The notes under the pieces: generated by a model
Database searches by the model: none
The model's input: only the letters and a program-made list of their open reading frames with translations
What the model was told of the DNA's origin: nothing
Position numbers and translations under genes: made by a program
Shown: in pieces, positions 55,497 through 64,000 of the stretch
Layout: each line of letters starts with the position of its first letter
Numbering within the stretch: the first letter of the stretch is position 1
NCBI GenBank assembly: GCA_010094025.1
Contig: ML991857.1
Coordinates: 35,499 to 99,498 of the forward strand
DNA from: Viridothelium virens
Taxonomy: Eukaryota > Ascomycota > Dothideomycetes > Trypetheliales > Trypetheliaceae
Length of the DNA stretch: 64,000 nucleotides
Direction: 5' to 3'

Positions 55497-56585
55497 CTAA
55501 ACTGGCATTAAAGCGGTAATTGTAGCAAGTACACCTAATACTAGGAGCCGCTTATGACTGTAAGATAATGATCCAACTGCAGCCGAGGCGAAAGGGACGG
55601 CGGTGGGCCTGCGACTGCCATTTGCGAGACTAATTGGTCTCAAACAAGCTACACTTGCTTCAGACTAAGCTTCCGTTTCATTGTCTGCGGTGAAGATTGT
55701 CCATACCATGGGTGTTACTGAAGCAAGTCCTTGATCCTATCCATCGTAAATGCCTAGTTGCTCATCTACGCTGGCATTGTAAGACCAATCCACAAATTGG
55801 CCCCGAAGGATGCCAGTAGAGACGGCTCTGTGTGCAAGAGTCCACTTGGTATGGATTTTCTTCTAGTATTCCTGACGGATCACTATGAGAGCTCCCATTG
55901 GCAAAATTGTGGAGACCACCTCCAGCGTACTCTGTCGGATAAAATGATTAGAATAGTCCGATCGAATCGAGATATATGACTGCGATTTACGCATGCCTAA
56001 CAAAGCATAACCATGACGAGTTGCATGGGCGCATTTCCATGGCAGGCTGAAATTCCCGGCGACACTGGTGCAAATATCGAGCTAGATGTTCTGATTCTGA
56101 TAATGGAGAATCGCATCTTAGAAGTTGGACTGCAGCTCTTTGAGTCAAAGCCCGCTCAGTATGCTATCATAACTACCATTGTCAATTTGTCCAGCCTTGA
56201 TAGTTGCGACTGGCAAGTCTAGGAAGAATAAGATACAACCCACATATTGTAATGTTGGAGATGGAAGATTCTATTCTAGTTGTACCCATAACCAGGTTTG
56301 CTGGTTGATCCGTAGGAAATCGAAGATAGCTGTGATCCAGATCCAAGTCCCCCCGAGATATCTGGGGCCATTCGGAGGCGAAAAGCCCGACTGGGAGATC
56401 TGTCCTATTGCATTTACAGGTAGCAGAATCGCGGGACCTTCATTTGGGTACGGACTGCCAATATAATTGAAAAGGAAATTGGAAGACGCATTTGAAGAGT
56501 TCAACAATTGAGCCTGCACGACGTTCATAGCCGCCACGAAAACGATTATCAGACCGAGTGGCTTCAAGAGATTTGAGGTCGCCAT
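55497..56585 (-). pseudogene. Decayed copy A of an unrecognised secreted protein family
   Basis: The opening frame (ATG 56585) encodes a signal peptide (ending VVQAQ), then LFNYIGSPYPNEGPA and GQISQSGFSPPNGPRYLGGTW, closely like copy B (61769-62922). Reading on in the same frame, similarity to copy B continues (YVGCILFF, TIKAGQIDN, AILHYQ, GNFSLP). It is broken by four in-frame stops: TAG, TGA, TAA and TAG. A GT-AG intron (55990-55932) follows. The last exon starts YAGGGLHNF like YAGSALNSS of copy B, then needs a frame change to continue (LASVTPMVW, ACLRPISLANGSRRPT, a hydrophobic tail). It has two more stops and ends at 55497. Several stops correspond to Gln or Trp codons in the partner (C-to-T or G-to-A). 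No function can be given. Confidence 0.8.
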
Positions 56586-58118
56586 TCTTCACTTGACTTG
56601 AGACGTTTCTGAACACTGGTTCATGCTTGTCCGCCTAAGTCTCTTGATTGGGGGTGCAGTTGGGAAGCCTCAAACGTTACCCGGCCGATTGTATGATTTA
56701 TCGACAAGAGCTAGACTCTGTAGGACGCCTATGAATAGTTATAACTAAGCCTTAGCTTAAGATACGGTAAGCCGTTAAGCTGTTTGTTTCGTTTGCTCTA
56801 TATAAATCGGATACCTTTGTCACGGCCTGTGTCGTACACATTGCGCTTGAACAGAAGTGGCACGCATTTCCCTGATGTGCACTTTTGAGTGTGATGTATT
56901 CATGGCCCTCAGGTATCTTTGGCTTCCGTAATAGAATGCTCTACCTCATACCTTACGTAGCTATCACGTGGACCGCAGTTCGATCATCCAAGGGCAGATT
57001 GCTGTTCCTCATGGTTGGTCTACTCCATGGGGGTATCGATGACACACGTTAGCGCATCCTCATGCTGGGGATAATCAATCACCGCCCGATGAGAGAGGCA
57101 TAGACTTGTACGTCATTGTGACCTCTGTGCAAATTTCCTTTTCGAGGTCAGATTTCCCCGCCGAAGGGAAGTTGGGGAAAGCACGAGGTCGGTTGTACAA
57201 GGAGTCTGTGCTCCGCCCTAACTTCGGCATCGCTCGTTACACCCATGTCTACGTCGCTTCCTGTGTCGACGGAGAAATGAGTACCTCTAAGATGAAGACT
57301 CCAGAGACTGGATGATAACCATTTCTGTTTGATTCATTGTCATTCGTTCCGAGTACTACAGCCATGAACCCATCTCACAACTCGGGACGTCTTGCTGTTC
57401 TATCAGCAGACCTCGAAGCGCACGTCATACTTTGTGCCTTAACCAAGATGGCCGAGATTGTCCCTTTCCAGAATTGTGTGCAGCACCGTCCTTCTGACTC
57501 TTCTCAGCCTCAGGAACATCTCTTTCTCACAGCCTTTGAGTTCTGGAAGTTACCGGTATATTGGCTCCTATGTCTGCCTAACCGAAAAGCGGCATCCGAT
57601 GGAAGCCCAGTGTAGATATGATCATTTTTCCCTTCCACTTCGAGAACTCAATCATTGAGTCTCTAGCCACTGAATATGTAATATCTAGGCGTTCTTCGTT
57701 CATGGTCATTCTTTAGGAAAATGTCTGTCTCGCTTTTTAATTTCCATATGAAAAAAGATAAAATCTCACGACCAATGAACCCTAATTGTCGTGCATCAGT
57801 CAAATGTGGGGTTCGATCCTTCGAGAATTAAGGAATTGCCTTCTCCGTGAACCGCGGAATTAGCTACCGTATAAGCTGATACCTACGGCTCTCACTACAT
57901 ACTCCGGGATTAGGCCTCACCAGATACCAATATCCCTGATGCTGGATCCAAAACATGTGCTCGAAGATCTCGATTCCTAGTTCTCTGTGCGAAATTTGAT
58001 ACTTAATCACTGCGGTATGACCCAATTCGATTATGTATAACTCATACTAGGGAATCAGTTCTACCCCAGTTGGTCCAAATTCTGTCAAGATTTTTTCAGG
58101 AGCTATTGTCCTTGAGCT
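56586..58118. other. Intergenic 1.5 kb, no supported gene
   Basis: Short plus-strand frames at 57106-57315 and 57337-57615 show no motif. A GGTTCGATCC block at 57810-57819 does not lie in a foldable tRNA (see rejected items). Confidence 0.55.
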
Positions 58119-61017
58119 ATGTATCCTCTTAGATTCACAGGCATGCCGGACCATAGGGTCCTACTCCTACTTGGATTGCTGTGCATCCCAACTTCAGTAT
58201 TTTTGGCACCGGCATTCAGTCCAGACACCGAATTAGGCGCGCCAAATAATACCACCAACTTGCCTTCGAAGTCTTGCACTGGTGTTTGTGACTCCACAGA
58301 GGGCTCTTCCACTAGCACTATCTCGACAACTCCTCTGGCCTCTGCCATTTCTCTTAGCTCTAGCCTCTCCTCTGTTTCGGGCACTACTTCCGTCTCCACA
58401 GGAAACGGGAACTTTTCTATTTCAAGTGACTGGACATCTCTCTCGTCGTCTAGCGTTTCGACAAATTCCGGCCTTCTATCTGCTTCTGACACCACCTCAG
58501 GCTCCACAGGGAGCGTTTACATTCATAATAGCTGGACGTCTCTCTCATCACCTGGCATCTCCACAGACTCTGGCCGCTCATCCATTTCTGACACCACTTC
58601 AAGTTCCACGGGACCCCTTTCTAGTGGTCTCGTCTCGACAACTTCTACGGCACCTGGTAGTCCCACTAGCACTAGCTTTCTATCCGTTTCTGGCGTCACT
58701 TCGACCTCCACAGACAGCTTTTCTACAGCTACGCCTCTCAGTCATAATGCCACTCTTAGTTCTGAAATTGCTAGCTCCACCATTACTCAGAACTCTACCT
58801 CAGCTCTCAACTCTAGCGATTCTAGTAAAACGGCCGACCTGGCAACGTCACAGTCTTCAAGCACTTGTTCGAAACCAACAGCGGGGACTAATGGAGAGAT
58901 TCCCACGACCTTTGAGTGCAAGCAATGTGATTCATCGACAGATCTCAACATATGGCCGAACCTAGACACCTATGCCGCTTGGAGGGCAGCAGACGCCAAT
59001 GATGCTCTAGCCGAATCTCTCAACTGGTACAACCTTGCGAAATGGGGGGTGGACAATGATTGCCCATTGTATGCGCCAGATCCCTCGCTGGAGCAAGATC
59101 CGAATGCGCCCTTGCCATCAAACGGGAATTGCACCGACAAACACGTAGATGCTCTTCCAAATGCTCAAAACTACATCCAGGGGATTCAACTACTTTGGAA
59201 ATCAAATGAAACCCTCCAGTGCGCCATCACAGAGGGCCCTTGCCAGACCTTGAAGTGTACAGATGGTCTTTGTAAGTTTCTGCAATAGGCGAATGGCATG
59301 GCAACTAACAGTTCTTAGACCCTTGCAATTATCTGATTACCAACTCTTTCGTCAATTACGTGGGTGTTCTGAAGAGTCAATACAATGCTCTGCAGCAGGC
59401 TCAAACCGAGGTTCAGTCAAGGATTTCTGACGTAGACATGACCAATTTTCAGCAAGAAGTTGGCATTCCGCTAATACTTTTACAATAGTTTGCATCGAAT
59501 TTCGCCCCTGTCTTAGAAGATCACACGCTTTCGATAATACAAGATGTACTCGATGGCTTTACATTCACTTATGGAATGTTAATGGCGATTGGCTGGAAAA
59601 AGCTTATGAACTCGATGCCACTATTAGGTGACGAGGAAGCTGAGGATTCCGCGAAAGGTACAGTTGCTGAATGCTCTCTGTGGAATGGCTCGTGAATTTG
59701 TAACGAGTGCTTACCATTGTCGTTATAGACGCATTGAACAGCATCATTATTTCAGGTGCCGGGACAGCTAAAGATCAGGCTTCACAGTAAGCAGCAAACT
59801 CTTCTTATCTCTATAACTTGGCCCGAATACTTCCTTAGATGGGAGTTGTGGAAGCCCAGCGGTCCAGTATAGTCTCACACCTAGAAAGAGCAGCGGAAGC
59901 TACTGGGGTTTCTACAGAATATTTTGTAATCACTACTGACTCTTTGCACCAATAGGGTCGCTAACGAGTTAAAGAATGTGGATTCACTGACTGCGCTGAG
60001 TTGGAATTTGACCTCTAAACTGATGGATACCATAGAGACTCATGTGCTCGAGATCCAGAATGGCTCTCTCTCCAGCAATCAGGCTTTGAATGCGACGCTC
60101 TACAACGGTACATTTCTTAGCTTCACTAGTGCAACATCGACGATGGAAGATATGCGCGAGGCTGCCGTACAGACTATCATTAGCCAGCTGATCGTACCAG
60201 CATGGAGCCTGGTCGCAGATGCGACGGGTATTGGCAACATACATCCGACAATTATGTAAGTAACTCCAGAACCATGATCATGTCGCCAATCAGAAAATGA
60301 GGGGGGAATACTCTAATCGTATCGACAGGGTACAGCCTGGGTCTTGTAATACAACCAATCCCTTCGCCGGAGGGACCTGGCCGAACAGTTGGGACCCTGA
60401 AAATGCACAACGAAATCAGGATGGCACACGTTGGATGATGGGAGATAAGGATGCTGATGCATCTCGTGTTTGCTTGGAGTAAGTTCCACAAATCGTGTCA
60501 TCTTTACCGAGTATCCTCTGACTGATTCGGGTGGCTCTAGTGGCTCAGGTTCTACGTATTATTTGCTCGCAACAGGCTTCGGGGGCGTTGCGGGCCCGTC
60601 GATGAAATTAGTGCACAAACTGCCTGGAATTCAATATATACAGCAACAGCCAAATGAATATGGCAACATCACGGCTACAGCTATCGTGAACAGGTTTGTC
60701 GGCCCCATCCATTTTCTGTATACTCCGGCCTACATCGCTGTACTAACTGTGACTGCCGTAGTTCTGTCATGGCCTACCAACTGAATGGCTTCCAGAACGG
60801 GTACGTCATGCCTGATAACTCAAAGACCATCGACGGATGGGGCAACGAAGGGGACTTCGTCTATCAAAATAACATAACTACACCAGGCTGGTTCACAGTC
60901 CCCATTTGCGGCATGTTTGAAATGGCGTATGGTACGCTCAAAATAAATCCGAAGCAGAACAACTGTACCAATTTTTGGCCCTGCTGTGGCCAGGATGGAT
61001 CTCACAGTCCAAACTAG
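58119..61017 (+). CDS. Secreted eight-exon protein: Ser/Thr stalk plus Cys-rich globular domain, unknown function
   Basis: Exons 58119-59271, 59319-59431, 59489-59657, 59729-59786, 59956-60255, 60329-60478, 60541-60693, 60762-61017; all phases agree, 783 aa. An N-terminal hydrophobic segment (VLLLLGLLCIPTSVFL) is a signal peptide or anchor; a Met ten codons in (MPDHRVLLLL) is the tidier start. Residues ~50-260 are Ser/Thr-rich with loose repeats containing SDTTS. From ~265 a globular domain begins with FECKQCDSSTDLNIWPNLDTY and WNYL-type Trp/Cys motifs. Helical segments follow, then PGSCNTTNPFAGGTWP, STYYLLATGFGGVAGP and TPGWFTVPICGMFEM, ending NNCTNFWPCCGQ. The domain looks like a fungal family of unknown function (a DUF7872-type resemblance, from memory, low certainty). 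No catalytic motif is seen. Confidence 0.78.
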
Positions 61018-61768
61018 CAGTTGGGCAAGATGGAACGGCCCGATGTTGCCGCGTGAGATGGAAATAAGGAAATTGACATTCACATTCTATCTTTCTTTGA
61101 CTTCTTACTTCTGCCTTACAGTCTGTAGGATCTTGGTTTCAGCGAGGATCTTTAGAGTATCACTGGCGGACTCTAAGGCGTTTGCGTCTATTTCCAGCAT
61201 TTAATCCAGCAAATTCCTCGTGGGATTTCAAGAATATCAAGCCGATTCAAAGTCCCCTCATAGACCACTCTACAACTGCCTTCTCATTTTGAGGACTCAC
61301 CGAGGGAGATTATACAGATTTAGTCCTATAATCACCAGAACAAAAGATCTATACGGTGAGATCAAGGGCTCACCTGTGCGAGCCCTTTTTGTAAAAAAGC
61401 TTTACGGCTCCATGTCTCTTATGCATATTTTTGACTAATTTCTGAACTGAACGGATACTAGCAACGCGTTGATGCTTGAATCGCTCGCATAACAGCACCA
61501 AAGACTTTCTCTCATGGCTTGATAGAACGACTATACAAGAAGGGCTAGAACAGAAGATAGGCAGTGTATCATGATACATAAGCTTCCTTACTTTGACCTT
61601 TTTGCAAAAGGTTGTATAGGAATGTCAAATAAAATTTATGGAGAGAGCACAGATCTAGATATGCTAATACAAACGGTACCTGTGGTACATCCTGATACCT
61701 CTAGCAACAAGTCGTCTGGCCCCAAAGCATGTCCAAAAGTTCACAAAGCTGCATCTCTAATGCCTCTA
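61018..61768. other. Convergent 3' region, no supported gene
   Basis: 751 bp between the eight-exon gene and copy B of the decayed family. AT-rich; short frames without motif. Confidence 0.6.
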
Positions 61769-62922
61769 TCATGACATCATTGTAGTGATGATCGTAAGTG
61801 TAATAATTACCAGTAATTTTACGAGAGTTCGAGGCCTTCCGTTAGCTGCTGCTGAAGGTTTTGGTACACCTGTAGGCCTTCGACTGCCTTGTGCAATATT
61901 GGTCGGTCTCAAGCACCCTATCTTCGCATCTGACCATGGTGTCGTGACATTATCCACAGTGAAGAACGTCGCAACCATAGGGTTCACCGAAGTCAACGCT
62001 TGATCAAAACCAACGTAAGTACCTGAAGCGTCTGTAGCTGCACCTGGATAAGGCCAACTCATGAGTGGCTGAGACGGTTCCCAGTAAATAGTGCTTAGTG
62101 TACAGTTCTGATATGAACCCCCATAATCTCCCAGGTCATATGAATAGCAGGTCCCATTTGCAGAAGAGTTGAGAGCGCTTCCGGCGTACTCTATTGAATG
62201 GAAAAAAAAAAGTTAGCACGGTTGTATAGGACCATCATGTATAGTGGCGACTTGCGGACGCCTATGATGGATGAACCATTGTAACTTGAACCGGTTGCAT
62301 TGACGCATTCTGATGGCAAGCTAAAATTCCCAACGACATTTCCACAAATATCAGGTTGGTAGGTGAAGGTCTTGGTACCGTTATACACTTGGGGCTGTTC
62401 AGTGTGGTCTTGATAACGGAGTACCGCATCTCTGAAACTAGATTCGAGCGCGTCGATACAAGAGACCGTGAAGATACTTTAGCAATTACGATTATCACTT
62501 TGCCCCGCCTTGATAATTGCAATAGGGAGCTGTTGAAAAACGAACAGGCAGCCAGCGTAGTGCAGGGCTGAAGATAATAGATCTTGCTCTGTTTGCGTAC
62601 ATAGCCAGACTTACGAGTAAACTTTCCCCTCGTTGTCCTCGTGGGTAAGGAAATCAATTAAATCGTAGACGGCTGTGGTCCAAGTCCAAGTTTCCCCCAG
62701 ATATGAAGGTCCGTGGGGAGGGGAGAAACCTTGCTGGGAGAACTGGCCGGTCGCATTCGGTGGGAAGGGTCCAGCAGGGCCATTATTGGTCTTTGGGCTA
62801 CCAACGTAGTTGAAAAGAGTACTGGAAATATCTGAATCTGATGGCTGCGATTGGGTGAGTTGAACGTTTGAGCCGAGTGCAATGATCGGGAAGAGAAGCT
62901 TCAAGGAACCATATGAGGCCAT
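61769..62922 (-). pseudogene. Copy B of the unrecognised secreted family, two in-frame TAA (possibly spliced out)
   Basis: Exon 1 starts with a signal peptide (ATG 62922, cleavage near TQSQ), then LFNYVGSPKTNNGPAG and GYS-type GFSPPHGPSYLGETWTW. The same frame runs to 62256 with two TAA stops, one right after KVYS and one after SDNRNC; between and after them it still matches copy A (YAGCLFVF, IAIIKAGQ, AVLRYQ, GNFSLP). Then a GC-AG intron (GCAAGT donor, 62255-62191) leads to a 140-codon last exon ending in a hydrophobic tail (LVKLLVIITLTIITTMM). A perfect GTAAGT overlaps the first stop. Splicing 62614-62477 (138 nt, a multiple of three) would remove both stops and give a 316-aa protein lacking a segment conserved in copy A. 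So it is either a pseudogene or a shortened gene. Confidence 0.72.
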
Positions 62923-63542
62923 TCTCTGTTTGACTTCGGTATGCTCTACAAATGTGTTTGATCTCTACATTCAGAGTCTCTTGGGAATGTACGTACCTGC
63001 TTTGACGCGATACTAGTTTGACTAGAGACCGCGGGCCAACGCGATTGATAAGAAAATCTAAGTAGAGCCATGCTCTACAATGGAAATTACTTTATTTCCA
63101 TTCGTAACATCCGTACCTGGCAACATGGCCTATGGTACTCATGTGAGCGATTTGCTAACGGTACCTAAGGCGGCTAGCCGTAATTGTGCTCACACAATTG
63201 TCGGTTCGATATCGGAGGGTACGACAGAGTATCGCAGAGGAGGAGGAGGTAAGTACGGTACGATACTCTAGCGCGCACGTGCCTTCCCACATGCATACCC
63301 ACGTGCGCTCTCACAATGCCGGAGATACCTCCTCTAGAGTATGAGCCGCAGTGTCTTTCTCCCCTATTACCTAAGGACCCACACAACCGTATGCCGGTAT
63401 CGAGCCAATAATATTTGCATGAACTACAGTGCACAATACTGCACGGAATAGGAGTATCCACGGGTCCGTGCAACCCACGGGTATCTGCAACACCGCTCCG
63501 CGTTGCGCACCACCACCTTCAAAATTGAATATCTCCACAACC
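62923..63542. other. Intergenic with inverted repeats near the transposon remnant
   Basis: No gene. Contains a hairpin-forming inverted repeat (63273-63308) and a CCACGGGT direct repeat around 63457-63482, just before the transposase start; these may belong to the element's terminal region. Confidence 0.5.
63273..63308. repeat. Inverted repeat, 9-bp arms GCGCACGTG / CACGTGCGC
   Basis: Perfect arms at 63273-63281 and 63300-63308 with an 18-nt loop. A looser outer pair (GAGGAGG... / ...CCTCCTC) lies around 63235-63345. Could be a transposon subterminal structure or a CACGTG-binding bHLH site pair. Confidence 0.55.
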
Positions 63543-64000
63543 ATGGATCTGATTGATCAGCTAATTACAGCATCGAATTCGCAAGAGCCTGGCGAAGAGA
63601 TTCTACCAAAAATTGAGAAAAAAGTTCATCGTTCAACGGCTTGGCGGCACAAAGTCGGCCAAACAGTGCCAAGAGGTAATGTGCGGAATCACACCAACGC
63701 GTTGCTTCAGCACCAACAGGAAATGGACCTTGTTGCTCAAATTAACAAAGCTACGGATTGAGGCACTCTACCAACACCTCAAATGGTACATAACTGGGCC
63801 GCTGTTATTGCCAAAAAACAGCCTGGAGTTAACTGGGCTACAACCTTTATAAAGCAACATAAAAACGAGCTTCATAGTGGCTATATTCAACCACTTAATA
63901 TAGAGCGAAAGAAGGCAGATAATTACTACAGTTATAAATTGTACTTTGACTGAGTAAGTAGGGTCAAACTTTTAGTATTTAAGATAATAATTTGCTAGTT
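63543..64000 (+). mobile_element. Remnant of a pogo/Fot-like DNA transposon (5' part of transposase, interrupted, runs off window)
   Basis: From ATG 63543 the frame gives the start typical of fungal pogo-type transposases (MDLIDQ..., EPGEE, a short HTH-like region), then LPTPQMVHNWAAVIA and PGVNWATTFIKQH, the CENP-B-type DNA-binding part, then YKLYFD. It is broken in frame by TGA at 63759-63761 and TGA at 63951-63953. The first stop falls where relatives have Arg (CGA to TGA fits C-to-T decay). The DDE catalytic part would lie beyond the window. It is inactive as read here. Confidence 0.7.

Noticed and set aside
57790-57840. Possible tRNA because of a GGTTCGATCC block
   Set aside because: The T-arm pairs only with several wobble pairs, there is no matching acceptor stem or A box upstream at the right distance, and no anticodon arm can be drawn.

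Overview
The window is nuclear DNA from a filamentous ascomycete (Pezizomycotina). Genes carry short GT-AG introns of about 45-140 nt. The content is typical of that group: a HET-domain protein, GPI-anchored cell-wall proteins, a GH72 glucan remodelling enzyme, a GH53 galactanase, a Bqt4-like protein, Nuf2, an AP-3 beta subunit and an Arb1-type RNAi factor. I cannot place it below subphylum from sequence alone. Exon borders were worked out by hand from splice consensus, reading phase and family resemblance recalled from memory.

Layout. 0-8 kb is accessory: the 3' end of an unidentified gene, a HET gene bracketed by a decayed direct repeat, a secreted GH53 endo-galactanase and a secreted class-3 lipase. 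8.5-13.3 kb holds a small two-helix membrane protein, a conserved membrane protein of unknown function and a Bqt4-like nuclear-envelope protein with a separate 28-nt exon for its membrane tail. 14.2-18.0 kb is a Rho GDP-dissociation inhibitor whose first intron is about 2.8 kb long and contains a 654-codon same-strand ORF. 18.5-37 kb is core housekeeping: thioredoxin, a large disordered protein, Nuf2, a Ppg1-type phosphatase, a P/Q/G/Y-rich protein with a GC-AG intron, AP-3 beta, a RecA-like protein without a visible P-loop, and a small three-exon gene.

37.6-43.5 kb is a 1,931-aa Ser/Thr/Pro-rich GPI-type wall protein with several layers of internal repeats. 44.3-51.1 kb is core again: a protein joining an N-terminal La motif to an Arb1 domain, inositol polyphosphate multikinase (divergent from it), and Clp1. 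52.8-54.4 kb is a GH72 glucanosyltransferase.

55-64 kb is accessory and decaying. Two paralogous, stop-interrupted copies of an unrecognised secreted protein family (55.5-56.6 and 61.8-62.9 kb, minus strand) flank an intact eight-exon secreted protein with a Ser/Thr stalk. The window ends in a stop-interrupted pogo/Fot-like transposase.

Functional themes: secreted or wall proteins (GH53, lipase, GPI protein, GH72, the 58-61 kb protein) sit in the accessory parts. Kinetochore, trafficking, RNA-processing, nuclear-envelope and signalling genes form the conserved blocks. Most interesting are the gene nested in the RhoGDI intron, the La-Arb1 fusion, the decayed paralog pair (one copy can splice out its stop codons) and the tiny terminal exons that could switch protein tails. 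No tRNA, rRNA or CRISPR array was found.
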